64,000 nt of DNA from Thermoleophilia bacterium. GTDB lineage: Bacteria > Actinomycetota > Thermoleophilia > BMS3ABIN01. The notes beneath the pieces were generated by a model. It was given only the letters and a program-made list of their open reading frames with translations. It was not told the DNA's origin and did no database searches. This document shows positions 9,402 to 19,081 of the stretch, piece after piece. The DNA lies in NCBI GenBank assembly GCA_014859345.1, contig JACUUL010000002.1, positions 1-64,000 on the forward strand. Reading direction: 5' to 3'. Positions within the stretch are counted from its first letter, which is position 1, and each line of letters starts with the position of its first letter. Both the position numbers and the translations under genes were made by a program.

Positions 9402-9416
9402 GTTTCGGCCCGAAAC
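9402..9416. promoter_or_regulatory. Perfect interrupted palindrome upstream of ppdK (candidate operator)
   Basis: GTTTCGG-C-CCGAAAC is a perfect 7-bp inverted repeat with a single central base, about 103 bases upstream of the ppdK start. A TATAAA-like -10 element (minus strand, near 9381-9386) lies just downstream, so the dyad would cover the -35 region. There is no U-run to suggest a terminator for glyS. Regulator unknown. Confidence 0.4.
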
Positions 9417-9480
9417 CGGAACTACACCGGCAGGCTTCCGTCAGCGGGTGCACAATTCTATCTTACGAAGGGTTTTTAGG

Positions 9481-11598
9481 CTACTCCGGAGCAGCGGCCA
9501 CCAGTATGGGATCTCCAAGCCGGAGCAGTATGCCGGCCACGCGGGACACCAGCGCCAGGCGGTTGGTTCGGACAGCTTCGTCTTCAGCCATGACCAGCAC
9601 GTCGTCGAAGAAGCGGTCCACCTGTGACCTGATGCCTGATGCCAGCTCAAGCGCTCTCCGGTAGTCACGGCGCGCGGCCAGCTCTGTGATCCGGGGCTCC
9701 AGATCGTCCAGAACGCGCATGAGTTCGCGCTCGGCATCGTGCTCGAAGAGGCCCGTGTCAATCTCCGCCCCGGCAAATGCCTCCCCCGCCTTGGCCGCTA
9801 TCTTGCTTGAGCGGAAATATGAGGTATGCAGGTCCTCAAACTCCCGCTGATGGCGGAACTCATCGAGGGCCTCAGCCAGATCGACAAGCCTGGCCGTGCT
9901 CTTCAGGCCGGCCCGGCGGGCAGCCTCGACGATTTCGACAGGCATTCCGCCTTCCACAAGCCGGTGCTGGATCCGGTCGTTTACGAACTCGAAAGCCGAG
10001 TCCACCACTCCCGGCTCCCTCTTTACATCGGCTTTCTGGCCTATATATTGCATGTGAGCCGCCAGCAGCAATTCAGTCAGATCGAAGTCGAAACCGTAAC
10101 GGCTGGAGATCTCAGCCAGGCCGAGAGCAGCCCGCCTCAGGCCGTAAGGGTCCCGTGAACCGGTGGGCATCTCATCAACGGCGAACGCTCCCATGATGTT
10201 GTCTATCTTGTCGGCGACGGCCAGAACCGCCCCGGCCACGGTGCCCGGGAGCTCACCCCCGGCTGAAGTTGGCAGGTAATGCTCCTCTATGGCGGTGCAG
10301 ATGCCTGCGGAATATCCCTCCAGCCCCGCGTAAACGGATCCCATGTAACCCTCCAGGTCCGGGAATTCCTGCACCATATTGCTCACCTGGTCGGCCTTTG
10401 CCAGCCGGGCGGCCGCCATCGCCGTATCCTGTTCGGGGCCGCATAGCGCCAGCAGGCCGCCAAAGACCTCGACCAGCGATTCCAGGCGGGAGGTCTTGTC
10501 AGCCAAAGATCCCAGCAGACGGTGAAAAACGACGTTTTCAAGCCGGGCCGCCATCGCCTCGATCCCGGTTTTCAGGTCCTGGTCGAAAGAGAACTCGGCG
10601 TCCCCGATGCGGCCCTCCAGCACCCTCTCGTTTCCCTCGGTGATATCCGGCGCGGCTATGGGGTCGCCGTTCATGACGTAGAGAAAACCGGCCATTAGCG
10701 AACCGCCATCCTCGTTGACCAGGGGAAAATACCGCTGGTGGGACTGCATCGCCGTCACCAGGATCCGGTCCGGCAGGCGCAGGTGATCCTCCCCAAACGA
10801 ACCAGCGTGCACACTGGGATTCTCGACCAGGTAAATGACCTCTTCCAATCGATCCGCGGGGTCGATGAAACGGCCGCCCATTTTCCCGGCCTCGGTGGCC
10901 AGGCCGGCCAATATGGCCTCGCGACGCTCTTCCTGATCGACGATGACCTTGTTTTCGGCCATCGCATTCCTGTAATCTTCCGCTCTGGCGATCTCGACGC
11001 GCGCCCTGCCCAGGAACCGGTGGCCGCGGCTGGCGCTCGTGCTGGTTATGCCCGCGGCCTCGAATACAATGGTGTCTCCTCCATACTTCGCCACCAGCCA
11101 TCGCACCGGGCGGGAGAAGCGCAGGCCTCCGCCGTTCCAGCGCATGGTCTTCGGAAACGCGATGGCCGAAAGGATCTCACGGCATACGACCGGAATCACT
11201 TCCGGGACCGCCAGCCCTTCCTGCCGGTGGACTGCAAAAACGAACTGCTGGCCGCCTTGCTCCCGGACTACCAGGTCTCCGGAGGCCACTCCCTTGGCGC
11301 GGGCGAAGCCCTCCGCCGCTTTGGTGGGACGCCCCTCCGCGTCGAAGGCCTTGACCGCCACAGGGCCGCGCTCGGCTACTTCCCGGGGCTGCTGCTTGGA
11401 CGGCATCTGCCGAACCAGGACCGCGATACGCCGGGGCGTTACCCAGCAAGAGACATTATCCGGCCCGACATCGATCTGATGCCGGGCCAGTGCCTCCCGC
11501 GTCAATGTGCCCGCTTGTTCGGCAGCAGCCCGGGCTGCTGCTGCGGGCAGCTCCTCGGTGCCGACCTCAAAAAGAAAATCGCGTGCCTCAGCGGTCAT
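9481..11598 (-). CDS. glyS: Glycyl-tRNA synthetase beta subunit
   Basis: The 705-residue beta subunit of the heterotetrameric (alpha2beta2) bacterial GlyRS. It opens with [12 protein letters not shown], contains the [11 protein letters not shown] block, and continues through an HD-like central domain to a C-terminal helical tRNA/anticodon-binding region. The beta subunit supplies tRNA recognition while GlyQ holds the catalytic site. ATG 11598 overlaps the glyQ stop as ATGA, which fixes the start; the frame stays open 47 codons upstream inside glyQ, but that part is not GlyS-like. Confidence 0.95.
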   Translation of the reverse strand: MTAEARDFLFEVGTEELPAAAARAAAEQAGTLTREALARHQIDVGPDNVSCWVTPRRIAVLVRQMPSKQQPREVAERGPVAVKAFDAEGRPTKAAEGFARAKGVASGDLVVREQGGQQFVFAVHRQEGLAVPEVIPVVCREILSAIAFPKTMRWNGGGLRFSRPVRWLVAKYGGDTIVFEAAGITSTSASRGHRFLGRARVEIARAEDYRNAMAENKVIVDQEERREAILAGLATEAGKMGGRFIDPADRLEEVIYLVENPSVHAGSFGEDHLRLPDRILVTAMQSHQRYFPLVNEDGGSLMAGFLYVMNGDPIAAPDITEGNERVLEGRIGDAEFSFDQDLKTGIEAMAARLENVVFHRLLGSLADKTSRLESLVEVFGGLLALCGPEQDTAMAAARLAKADQVSNMVQEFPDLEGYMGSVYAGLEGYSAGICTAIEEHYLPTSAGGELPGTVAGAVLAVADKIDNIMGAFAVDEMPTGSRDPYGLRRAALGLAEISSRYGFDFDLTELLLAAHMQYIGQKADVKREPGVVDSAFEFVNDRIQHRLVEGGMPVEIVEAARRAGLKSTARLVDLAEALDEFRHQREFEDLHTSYFRSSKIAAKAGEAFAGAEIDTGLFEHDAERELMRVLDDLEPRITELAARRDYRRALELASGIRSQVDRFFDDVLVMAEDEAVRTNRLALVSRVAGILLRLGDPILVAAAPE

Positions 11599-12464
11599 TT
11601 TCTCTCGCCCTCGCTGTGCCGCGCCATGTGCATCTCGGCGCAGCGACGGGCCAGGTTCCGTACCCTGGCTATATAACCGGTGCGGTCCGTGACACTGATG
11701 ACTCCGCGGGAATCCAACAGGTTGAACGCATGAGAGCATTTCAGCACATAATCATAGGCAGGCAGCGGCAGATCGTTAGCCAGGCAGCTCTCGCATTCCT
11801 GCTCAAAATCGGCGAAATGGGAAAAGAGCAGACCGGTATCGGCAGTTTCGAAGTTGTATTTGGAGAACTGGGCTTCGCTCTGGCGGTAGACATCTCCGTA
11901 AGTTACGCCATCGGACCACACCAGATCATAGACGCTGTTCTTTTTTTGCAGGTACATGGCGATGCGCTCCAGGCCATAGGTGATCTCAACCGGCACCGGG
12001 TGCAGGTCGAGGCCGCCCACCTGCTGAAAATAGGTAAACTGGGTGATCTCCATGCCGTCGATCCAGACCTCCCATCCCAGGCCCCAGGCTCCCAGCGTGG
12101 GACCCTCCCAGTCGTCCTCCACGAAACGCACATCGTGGGCAGCCAGGTCCACGCCCAGCTCTTTCAACGAGTCTAGGTAGATGTCCTGTATGTCTTCAGG
12201 CGCCGGCTTGATGATGACCTGGAACTGGTAATAGTGGGCGAGTCGGTATGGATTATCCCCATAGCGGCCGTCGGTGGGACGGATGGAAGGCTCGACATAG
12301 GCGGCATGCCAGGGCTCTTCATCCAGGCAGCGCAGGAAGGTGGCGGGATTAAAAGTGCCGGCTCCCACCTCTGTATGGTATGGCTGCATGACTATACAGC
12401 CCTGACTGGCCCAGTAAGCCTGCAGAGATAGAATTATCTGTTGAAAGGTAGGAAATCCGGTCAA
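11595..12464 (-). CDS. glyQ: Glycyl-tRNA synthetase alpha subunit
   Basis: The 289-residue catalytic subunit of alpha2beta2 GlyRS, which activates glycine and charges tRNA-Gly. Highly conserved segments include [38 protein letters not shown] and [13 protein letters not shown]. The start must be close to residue 1 of this frame because the family begins with FQxIILxLQxYWxxQGC. The only usual start codon there is TTG 12464, with no clear Shine-Dalgarno. The 151-base region upstream is shared with divergent recO; I looked for a T-box motif and did not find one. Co-translated with glyS. Confidence 0.95.
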   Translation of the reverse strand: MTGFPTFQQIILSLQAYWASQGCIVMQPYHTEVGAGTFNPATFLRCLDEEPWHAAYVEPSIRPTDGRYGDNPYRLAHYYQFQVIIKPAPEDIQDIYLDSLKELGVDLAAHDVRFVEDDWEGPTLGAWGLGWEVWIDGMEITQFTYFQQVGGLDLHPVPVEITYGLERIAMYLQKKNSVYDLVWSDGVTYGDVYRQSEAQFSKYNFETADTGLLFSHFADFEQECESCLANDLPLPAYDYVLKCSHAFNLLDSRGVISVTDRTGYIARVRNLARRCAEMHMARHSEGERK

Positions 12465-12615
12465 CGCGGGGAGTAATTCTATAAAATGCAGAATGGATTA
12501 ACAAGATGGGGCCGCAGTATAATTCCGTGATTCCCTTAACCGGGGCCGTTCCGGACCGCCGGTAATTTGCCGTATCCGAGGGCCGTGATAACACCTATTC
12601 CTCAAAGGAAATCTT

Positions 12616-13440
12616 TTGGCCGAAAGCTACGCCACCGAAGCTATAGTCCTCGGTTCGCGCAGACTGGGTGAAGCGGACCGCATCGTCGACCTCTTCACCG
12701 ACTCTCGCGGCCGGGTCCCCACAGTGGTCAAAGGCATCCGCAAAGTCAAGTCGCGTTGGGGCGGAAGGCTGGAGCCCTTTACCCACCTCCGGGTCCAGGT
12801 CCATGAGGGAAGAAACCTGCATACGCTGACTTCCGCTGATACGATCGCTACCCATGCCGCTCTCCGGGACAATCCGGCCTGCCTGAAACCCGGGCTTTCG
12901 GTTATAGAGATGATCTCCCGGACAACGCCTGAGCATCATCGCAAGCCGAGGACCTATAACCTGATGCTCAGTTTTTTAAACGAGATGGACAGGATTTGCC
13001 TGGATGCGGGGTCAGGCCGCCTGACTTCTTTAGGCGCCGGCTCGAAAGGTGAGAGCGCGCCTTCTTCAAACGCCCCCCATGAAGCAGCCGCGCCGGACAG
13101 GCTCCGGAGCCACGCGGCCTCCCTGGCGCTCGGCGCCCAGCTGAAGATATTACTGCTGGCTGGATTTCTTCCCCATCTGCTCAGCTGCGCCATGTGCGGC
13201 GCGAAAGCCGATCTGACCAGCTTTTCGGCCCGGGCGGGAGGAGCGCTTTGCCCGGGGTGCCTTCAGGATGGCTTCCGGATCGACCCCGGATCGCTCGAGG
13301 CGATGATATTGCTGCTGGAGAGGCCGCTGTCGGCGGTGCCTGACTTAAAAATCGGGGAAGTTCAGAGGCGCCAGATCCGCAGAGCCGTGAGAGAGATATG
13401 TGAATACCATCTGGGCGTGCGGCTCAGGGTGGAATTGTAA
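12616..13440 (+). CDS. recO: DNA repair protein RecO
   Basis: The 274-residue protein has the RecO layout. An N-terminal OB-fold starts ATEAIVLGSRRLGEADRIV and contains KGIRKVKSRWGGRLEPF. A helical C-terminal domain follows, with a zinc site formed by CAMCG and CPGC. RecO loads RecA at single-stranded gaps together with RecR and anneals complementary strands. The TTG start at 12616 has AAAGGA at suitable spacing. A ~40-residue Ser/Gly/Ala-rich stretch (near residues 133-160) interrupts the helical domain. In Bacillus recO lies upstream of glyQ on the same strand; here it is inverted and divergent. Confidence 0.93.
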   Translation: MAESYATEAIVLGSRRLGEADRIVDLFTDSRGRVPTVVKGIRKVKSRWGGRLEPFTHLRVQVHEGRNLHTLTSADTIATHAALRDNPACLKPGLSVIEMISRTTPEHHRKPRTYNLMLSFLNEMDRICLDAGSGRLTSLGAGSKGESAPSSNAPHEAAAPDRLRSHAASLALGAQLKILLLAGFLPHLLSCAMCGAKADLTSFSARAGGALCPGCLQDGFRIDPGSLEAMILLLERPLSAVPDLKIGEVQRRQIRRAVREICEYHLGVRLRVEL

Positions 13441-13467
13441 CTCCCGCAGGTTGAAAAGCCACCGCGA

Positions 13468-14676
13468 TCAATAAGTTCCTTCCGCCGCCGCGAGGAACTC
13501 CTCATAGGAGGATGTGAAGAAGTGACGCCCCTCCTCGTCGCCGATGGCCACATAGAAAAGGTAATCCACCTCCGCCGGCTCCAGGGCTGCCTGGATAGAC
13601 GCGGCGCCGGGACTGCAGATCGGACCCGGAGGGAGGCCGGGATAAAGGCGTGTGTTATATTGCGAATCGGTCATGAGGTCATCCCAGGTGAGCTCTTCCT
13701 TCCAGTGGCCCAGGGCATACTGCACGGTGGCGTCTATATCCAGCCGCATGCCTCGAGCCAGGCGGTTATAGATGACGGCGGCCACAAGGGAGCGCTCTTC
13801 AGGCACTCGGGTTTCCCGCTCCACCATTGAGGCTACGGTCAGGATTTCGTACCGGGTCATGCCCAGGCTTTCCGCTTTCTCCCAGGGCAGGCCGGCAGTC
13901 CGCTCCCTGAAGGTTTCCAGCTGCCGGTCCACCATCGCGTCAGCGGTGACCTCCGGCTCCAGGTCGTAAGTGCTGGGAAAGATGTATCCTTCCAGAGTGG
14001 TGACTCCCGGTGGAGGGGCAAATGGCAGCGCCCGGCCTGCCGGAACCGCGGCCCGGCGGTATTCGTCCTCCGTTATCCCGGTTTTGGCAGCCAGCTCAGC
14101 TGCGATTTCATCCAGAGAATATCCCTCGGGTATTGTCATTACGCCCTCAGGCGTCTGCAGCCCCGCCGCCAGCCTCATCAGGATGTCCTCGATGGGCTCG
14201 CCGCGCTGGAAGCGGTATGTCCCAGGCTTGAGCTGACCGGCCACGCCTGCTGCCTCAGCTTCCTTCATAAATTTTTTCTCGCTGCTGATCACATCCGCAT
14301 CCTTTAAAAGACGCGCGATCTCGGCGGTGGCTGCTCCTGGCTCGATGCGAATGGTTGCTTCTCCTTCACGAGAATCTTCGCGTCCGTTGGCCGCCAGGAC
14401 GATGACAGCAGTAAACGCCGCCAGCAGGATGATAACCAGGATGGGCCGGGCCGAGCGGCGCCGGCGGCGCGGATAATAGCTTCGCGGCGGCGAATGGCGG
14501 CCCGTGCGGGGGTCGGAAGGGCTCTGTTCCTCCTCAACAAACAGGCTATCTTCCCGCGAAAGCGGACCCGCGGGCCAGCTTTCGCGGGGCTGGCCCGGCC
14601 GCTTGTGACGCGCCGGCCGCCCTGAGCCACGACGCCGCCGCCCGGAACCGGCGCTATCCCGTAATCCGCCGCTCAT
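13468..14676 (-). CDS. mltG: Endolytic murein transglycosylase
   Basis: The 402-residue protein has an unusually long cytoplasmic N-terminus, about 78 residues rich in Arg, Gly, Pro and Ser, then one membrane segment (residues ~79-96) and the extracytoplasmic YceG/MltG domain. The catalytic Glu lies in VASMVERET (Glu286), and TLEGYIFPSTYDL and YNTRLYPGLPPGPICSPG are family hallmarks. It cuts nascent glycan strands to set their length. The start overlaps the ruvX stop as ATGA. The basic tail could contact division or elongation proteins or nucleic acid, but that is inference. Confidence 0.95.
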   Translation of the reverse strand: MSGGLRDSAGSGRRRRGSGRPARHKRPGQPRESWPAGPLSREDSLFVEEEQSPSDPRTGRHSPPRSYYPRRRRRSARPILVIILLAAFTAVIVLAANGREDSREGEATIRIEPGAATAEIARLLKDADVISSEKKFMKEAEAAGVAGQLKPGTYRFQRGEPIEDILMRLAAGLQTPEGVMTIPEGYSLDEIAAELAAKTGITEDEYRRAAVPAGRALPFAPPPGVTTLEGYIFPSTYDLEPEVTADAMVDRQLETFRERTAGLPWEKAESLGMTRYEILTVASMVERETRVPEERSLVAAVIYNRLARGMRLDIDATVQYALGHWKEELTWDDLMTDSQYNTRLYPGLPPGPICSPGAASIQAALEPAEVDYLFYVAIGDEEGRHFFTSSYEEFLAAAEGTY

Positions 14677-15119
14677 CTATCCAAACCACGACTGCGGTAT
14701 TCTTCGGAGCCCAGGAAATCTTCGAGCAGCACGCAGGCGGCGATGCTATGCGGCGAAGCGCCGGATGTCCGCCCCCTGGCCCGGGCAATCTTGCTGGTGA
14801 ATCGTTCGTCAAAGGCGATCACGGGCACCGGCAGCGCCGCCGAAAGCTCGCGGATAAACTCATCAGTCTCTTGGGCCTGATCTCCCCTGGTTCCATTAAG
14901 AGAAACAGGCATGCCCACCACCACCAGCCCGGCTTCCTCCCGGATTGCCATGGCCGCGATCTTTTTAAGGCCTTCCGGCGTACGGGCTTCGTCGATTTCC
15001 TCCAGCGGCCTGACAATGGTGCCGGTGGGATCGCCCACAGCCGCGCCGGTGCGGGCCCGTCCATAGTCGATGGCCAGCACGCGGGCGTGTTTTTTCATGC
15101 TACTTCTGCGGGACGACAT
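14673..15119 (-). CDS. ruvX: Putative pre-16S rRNA nuclease / Holliday junction resolvase-like protein
   Basis: This 148-residue RNase H-fold protein of the YqgF family has the first catalytic Asp in LAIDYGRARTG, VVGMPVSLNG in the middle, and FDERFTSKIA before a C-terminal Asp/Glu helix. YqgF is implicated in 5' maturation of 16S rRNA and was once proposed as a resolvase. ATG 15119 has AGGAG ten bases upstream; an internal ATG at 15098 would match the shortest homologues. It sits 25 bases after alaS and overlaps mltG, the conserved alaS-ruvX-mltG order. Confidence 0.92.
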   Translation of the reverse strand: MSSRRSSMKKHARVLAIDYGRARTGAAVGDPTGTIVRPLEEIDEARTPEGLKKIAAMAIREEAGLVVVGMPVSLNGTRGDQAQETDEFIRELSAALPVPVIAFDERFTSKIARARGRTSGASPHSIAACVLLEDFLGSEEYRSRGLDR

Positions 15120-15144
15120 ATGATTCGCGCTCCTGATGGCCTGT

Positions 15145-17766
15145 TCAGGACAGACGCTCTTTCAGCCACTGCCGGGCTTTCGCAAGCGCATCGCCGGTGC
15201 CGTCCGGGTTGGCGCCGCCGCCCCGGGCCAGGTTAGGGCGGCCACCCCCCTTGCCGCCGACCACGGGAGCGATCTCCTTTATCAGATCGCCAGCCCGGGC
15301 TCCCTTCTCAACAGCCTGGTCGGAAAACTTGGCCACCAGGGCCACCTTGCCGCCGGCGACCGAAGCCAGCACCACCGCGGCTGGCTGGAGCTCTTCGGCG
15401 AGCCGGTCGGCCAGCTCCATGAGCTGCCCGCTGTCTACGCCGGCCTTGGCCACCAGGACCCTGATGCCGTTCTGCTCCTCGGCCTGGCCGGCCATTTCCC
15501 GGCTTAGATCCTCTATCCTGCCGGCCCCCGCCTCAAGAGCAGCGGACCTGAGTTGCTTCAGCTCTTCCTCCATCCCGGCCAAAGCCTGGGGGAGGCGGCC
15601 CACATCGGTCTTAAGACCGGCCGCCAACTCATCCACCAGCCGGTCACGGCTCCTCAGGTGGTCGATCGCGGCCTCCGAAGTGATGGCCTCGATGCGGCGC
15701 AGATTGGCTCCGACGCTGCCTTCGGAGATGATCTTGAATACTCCTATCTGCGAGGTGCTGGAGACGTGGGTGCCGCCGCAGAGCTCCCGGCTGAAATCCC
15801 CGACCTCGATCACCCGTACATACTCGCCGTATTTCTCATCGAACAGGGCCATGGCGCCCATATCCCGGGCGTAATCCATCGTTGTCCGGAAAGCCTTTAC
15901 CTGGTGGTTCTCGATGATCTTGCGGTTAACCTTATCCTCGATCTGCCTGAGCTCATCCGGCGTCAGCGCCCTGGAGTGTGAGAAATCGAAGCGGAGCTTC
16001 TCGTGGCCAACGGCAGAGCCGGCCTGCCTCACCTGCTCGCCCAGCAAGCTCCTGAGGGCGTGGTGCAGCAGGTGGGTGGCGGTGTGGTTGCAGGCAATGG
16101 CGTGGCGCCTGACCCGGTTGATCATGGCCTTGGCCCGCGCCCCGGCCTCCAGCCTGCCTTCTTCGACCTCGGCCAGGATCACCTGGTCGCCATCAAGGGA
16201 ATACACCTCCACAACGTTTGCCTTGCCGTCCTCGGTGTGGATCCAGCCCGTGTCCGATATCTGGCCGCCGGATTCGGCATAAAAAGGAGACTCGCGCAGC
16301 TTGAGCACCAGCCTGTCGTCTCCTACCTCTCTCAGGTCCCCGATGGAAGTATGAAGCTCGTTCTTGTGATAGCCCACGAACTCGGTCTTGACCTTGGCCA
16401 CCCGCCCCAGTTCCGCCAGGGCCTGGCGCTCTTTGTCATCCGCTGTTTTCGCCGAAGCCCGGGCCCGGGCGCGTTGGTCCTCCATGAGCCGGTCGAACTC
16501 TTCCTCGTCAACCTCCAGCCCCTCGTCCCGGATGATCTCGCGGGTGAGGTCGAACGGGAATCCATAGGTATCATGCAGCCGGAAGGCTACTTCGCCTTCC
16601 ACGGTATGGCCTCCGCCGCTCCTGGTGGACTCTATGGCCTGCATGAGAATTGCGTTCCCCTGTTCCAGTGTCAGGCCAAAGCGCCGCTCCTCCTCCCTGG
16701 CCATCTCCTCGATTAGATTCTGCTGGGATTTAAGCTCAGGATAAACATCGCCCATGGTGTCGATCACCCGGCGGCACAGGCCGTCAAGGAACGGCGGCGC
16801 AACCTCGAGCACCGAGGCCGACTGGATGGCCCGGCGCATGACGCGCCTGAGCACATAGCCCCGGCCCTCGTTGCCGGCGAAAACGCCGTCGGCGATCAGG
16901 AAGGCGATGGCGCGGCTATGATCCGCCAGCACCCGGATGGCCCGGTCGCTTTTTTTGTCCTTGCCAAGAGAGACGCGGGCAGTTTCGCAGATGAAGTCTA
17001 TGAGCGGAGCGAAAAGATCGGCGTCGAAAACGCTCAGCTTGCCCTGCATGACAGCGGCGATCCGCTCAAGCCCCATGCCTGTGTCCACGTTCTGCTGGGG
17101 AAGCGGCGCCAGGTTGCCTGCTTCGTCACGGTCAAACTGCATGAAAACCAGGTTCCAGAACTCAACAAAGCGGTCGCAATCGCAGCCAGGGCGGCATTCG
17201 GCGCCACCGCAACCGGCTTCCTCCCCGACGTCGAAATAAAGCTCGGTGCTGGGCCCGCAGGGGCCGGTGGGTCCTGCGGACCAGAAATTATCTCCGGCAG
17301 GCAGCGTGACGATCCGATCCTCTCTGAGGCCTTCGGCGGCCAGCCATGCCTGCCGGGCTTCGTCATCAGCCGGCACCTGGTCGTCTCCTTCGAAGATGCT
17401 GACCCAGAGCCTGTCCGTATCCAGCTCCAGCACCTGGGTGGAAAAACGCCACGCCAGATCGATCGCGCCTTTTTTGAAATAGTCCCCGAACGAAAAGTTC
17501 CCCAGCATCTCGAAGAACGTGAGGTGCCTGGCTGTTTTACCCACCCTGTCTATATCGGTGGTGCGGAAACATTTCTGGCAGGTGGTCAGCCGAGGATGCG
17601 GGGGAGGCTGTATCCCCAGGAAAAAAGGCTTGAACTGCTGCATGCCCGCAGTGGTAAGCAGCACTGTGGGGTCTTTTGACGGTACCAGTGACGAACTGGG
17701 CCGGCTTTCATGTCCATTCTGGATAAAAAAGTCACGGAAGGCGGTGCGGATCTCTTGGCTCTTCAA
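15145..17766 (-). CDS. alaS: Alanyl-tRNA synthetase
   Basis: The 873-residue synthetase has the class II catalytic core (TTAGMQQFKPFFLG, TCQKCFRTTDIDRVG, TGPCGPSTE, MGLERIAAVMQG). The editing domain's zinc-binding histidines are in HTATHLLHHAL and the Cys in CGGTHV. The C-terminal DHHA1-type segment contains GGKGGGRPNLARGGG. It charges tRNA-Ala and clears Ser/Gly mischarging. The TTG start at 17766 directly abuts the TAG of the upstream sigma factor gene and matches the family N-terminus (KSQEIRxAFxxFF), so the two genes are almost certainly cotranscribed. Confidence 0.96.
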   Translation of the reverse strand: MKSQEIRTAFRDFFIQNGHESRPSSSLVPSKDPTVLLTTAGMQQFKPFFLGIQPPPHPRLTTCQKCFRTTDIDRVGKTARHLTFFEMLGNFSFGDYFKKGAIDLAWRFSTQVLELDTDRLWVSIFEGDDQVPADDEARQAWLAAEGLREDRIVTLPAGDNFWSAGPTGPCGPSTELYFDVGEEAGCGGAECRPGCDCDRFVEFWNLVFMQFDRDEAGNLAPLPQQNVDTGMGLERIAAVMQGKLSVFDADLFAPLIDFICETARVSLGKDKKSDRAIRVLADHSRAIAFLIADGVFAGNEGRGYVLRRVMRRAIQSASVLEVAPPFLDGLCRRVIDTMGDVYPELKSQQNLIEEMAREEERRFGLTLEQGNAILMQAIESTRSGGGHTVEGEVAFRLHDTYGFPFDLTREIIRDEGLEVDEEEFDRLMEDQRARARASAKTADDKERQALAELGRVAKVKTEFVGYHKNELHTSIGDLREVGDDRLVLKLRESPFYAESGGQISDTGWIHTEDGKANVVEVYSLDGDQVILAEVEEGRLEAGARAKAMINRVRRHAIACNHTATHLLHHALRSLLGEQVRQAGSAVGHEKLRFDFSHSRALTPDELRQIEDKVNRKIIENHQVKAFRTTMDYARDMGAMALFDEKYGEYVRVIEVGDFSRELCGGTHVSSTSQIGVFKIISEGSVGANLRRIEAITSEAAIDHLRSRDRLVDELAAGLKTDVGRLPQALAGMEEELKQLRSAALEAGAGRIEDLSREMAGQAEEQNGIRVLVAKAGVDSGQLMELADRLAEELQPAAVVLASVAGGKVALVAKFSDQAVEKGARAGDLIKEIAPVVGGKGGGRPNLARGGGANPDGTGDALAKARQWLKERLS

Positions 17767-18576
17767 CTAGGCGGTTTTACGCTCCTTTCTCTCCCGCGAC
17801 TCGATCTCGGTTCTCACTTTGGCGAGCGCCCGGCGAATCAGGCGGGATACATGCATCTGTGATACGCCTATGTTCGCCGCTATCTGTGACTGAGTCAAGC
17901 CCTCGAAGAACCGCTGATGTAAAATCGTCCGCTCCCGATTGCTAAGGCGGGCAAAGCCAGGCTCCAGAATCAGGCGGTGCTCAGCGGTTTCAAAGCCATC
18001 CTCAAAGTTGCCGATCGTGTCCAGTGGCAGCCTGTCATCGTCATCGTCGCCCCTGGAGAGAGAATGGTCCAGGGACAGGGAATTACGGGAGCGGCCGGCC
18101 TCGATCGCCTCCATAACCTCTTCCGGCGTGGCGTCAACCGCGTCAGCCAGCTCTTCGATGCTTGGAGAACGGTGGACGCTTCCGGCCAGGGAACCGGAGA
18201 CCTGTTCCAGCCTCATGTTCAGCTCCAAAAGACCTCGGGGAACCTTGACAGCCCAACCCTTGTCACGGAAGTATCGTTTGATTTCACCGATGATATTAGG
18301 TGTGGCGTAAGTTGAAAGGGCCACTCCCCGGGAAAGATCAAACCGGTCGATGGCCTTGATCAGTCCGATGCAACCCACCTGTACCAGGTCTTCCAGCTGC
18401 TCCCCTCTCTGACTGTAACGGCGGGAGACGCCGTAAACAAGGGGAAGATAGCGGGTGATCAGCTCGTCCCTGGCCTTCGTGCTGCCGTGCTCACAGTAGG
18501 CATGCAACAAATCTTTTTCATTCTTCTGCGATTGCGGCGTAACTGATGGCTGGTCTCCCAGGCAGATCATATTCAT
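17767..18576 (-). CDS. Alternative sigma factor of the SigB/SigF/SigG type
   Basis: A 269-residue group 3 sigma-70 factor lacking region 1.1. Region 2 is seen in ELITRYLPLVYGVSRRY, EDLVQVGCIGLIKAIDRFD and the recognition segment LSTYATPNIIGEIKRYFRDKGW; region 3 as VKVPRGLLELN; region 4 as TQSQIAANIGVSQMHVSRLIRRAL. It resembles stress and sporulation-type sigma factors (SigB, SigF, SigG). No anti-sigma factor or RsbV-like gene is adjacent, which is unusual for the group. ATG 18576 has AAGGGGGA 5 bases upstream. It heads an apparent operon with alaS, ruvX and mltG and is preceded by a promoter resembling its own class. Confidence 0.93.
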   Translation of the reverse strand: MNMICLGDQPSVTPQSQKNEKDLLHAYCEHGSTKARDELITRYLPLVYGVSRRYSQRGEQLEDLVQVGCIGLIKAIDRFDLSRGVALSTYATPNIIGEIKRYFRDKGWAVKVPRGLLELNMRLEQVSGSLAGSVHRSPSIEELADAVDATPEEVMEAIEAGRSRNSLSLDHSLSRGDDDDDRLPLDTIGNFEDGFETAEHRLILEPGFARLSNRERTILHQRFFEGLTQSQIAANIGVSQMHVSRLIRRALAKVRTEIESRERKERKTA

Positions 18577-18671
18577 GGCTGTCCCCCTTGGCTCAGCACT
18601 AAAGGGTCTGCTCTACCTTGACGGTTTATACGTCCACAGCCACCCTGACATTCAGGTGGTGAAATTTTGAC

Positions 18672-18696
18672 CTACCCGCTACGCGCCAAGTTAAAC
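18672..18696 (-). promoter_or_regulatory. SigB-type promoter upstream of the alternative sigma factor gene
   Basis: On the minus strand GTTTAA (18691-18696) is followed after 13 bases by GGGTAG (18672-18677). The known SigB-class consensus is GTTTAA, 12-15 bases, GGGTAT/A. The match is complete at -35 and 5 of 6 at -10. It lies ~95 bases upstream of the sigma factor start and suggests autoregulation. Confidence 0.65.
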
Positions 18697-18727
18697 TTCC
18701 CGTCAGACAGCTCTCGAGATACTCTCT

Positions 18728-18744
18728 GGTCACAGTTAGTGACC
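18728..18744. promoter_or_regulatory. Inverted repeat GGTCAC-5-GTGACC upstream of the SigB-type promoter
   Basis: A perfect 6-bp dyad with a 5-base spacer lies 31 bases upstream of the -35 element of the sigma promoter and 46 bases past the YtxH-like stop. It may be an operator or a weak termination hairpin for the upstream gene pair. No U-run follows. A second palindrome, TTTCAC-GCC-GTGAAA, overlaps the YtxH-like stop at 18789-18803. Confidence 0.35.
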
Positions 18745-18790
18745 AATGCCCTGCTTCTGTTTTTCCAGTTCTGAGCCGAGCCTGGCCGTT

Positions 18791-19081
18791 TCACGCCGTG
18801 AAATCCCGGAAAGGCGCTGCAGAAGCCCGGTCCTCGTCATCCTCGGCCCGCAGCTGCCGATCGATTTCTGCCACCTTTTCAGCCGCAGCCTGCCTTCCGA
18901 TTTCCGTTGCCTTTCTTACCTGCTGCTCGACTTCACTCCTGGTTTCTTTCAGCTCCTGGGGCAGATTCGCGATGACGGCGCCCATATCCCTTCCCGTCTT
19001 TTCCGCGCGCCGCTTGGCATAATAAATCAGGGCGCCGCCGGCGACGCCGGCTGCCAACCCCAGCGCGGGTATCAGCCTCAT
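18791..19081 (-). CDS. YtxH-like small membrane protein
   Basis: The 96-residue protein has one short Gly/Ala-rich membrane segment at residues ~5-21, a basic patch (AKRRAEK), and then a long amphipathic, charge-rich helix typical of YtxH-type proteins. The start overlaps the stop of the DUF948-domain gene as ATGA. DUF948 and YtxH proteins are often paired next to each other and are linked to general stress in Firmicutes. Here the pair lies just upstream of a SigB-type sigma factor, which fits that theme. Exact function unknown. Confidence 0.7.
   Translation of the reverse strand: MRLIPALGLAAGVAGGALIYYAKRRAEKTGRDMGAVIANLPQELKETRSEVEQQVRKATEIGRQAAAEKVAEIDRQLRAEDDEDRASAAPFRDFTA

Noticed and set aside
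12465-12615. T-box riboswitch in the glyQ leader
   Set aside because: No AGGGTGGNACCGCG-like T-box sequence and no room for a specifier stem before the TTG start.
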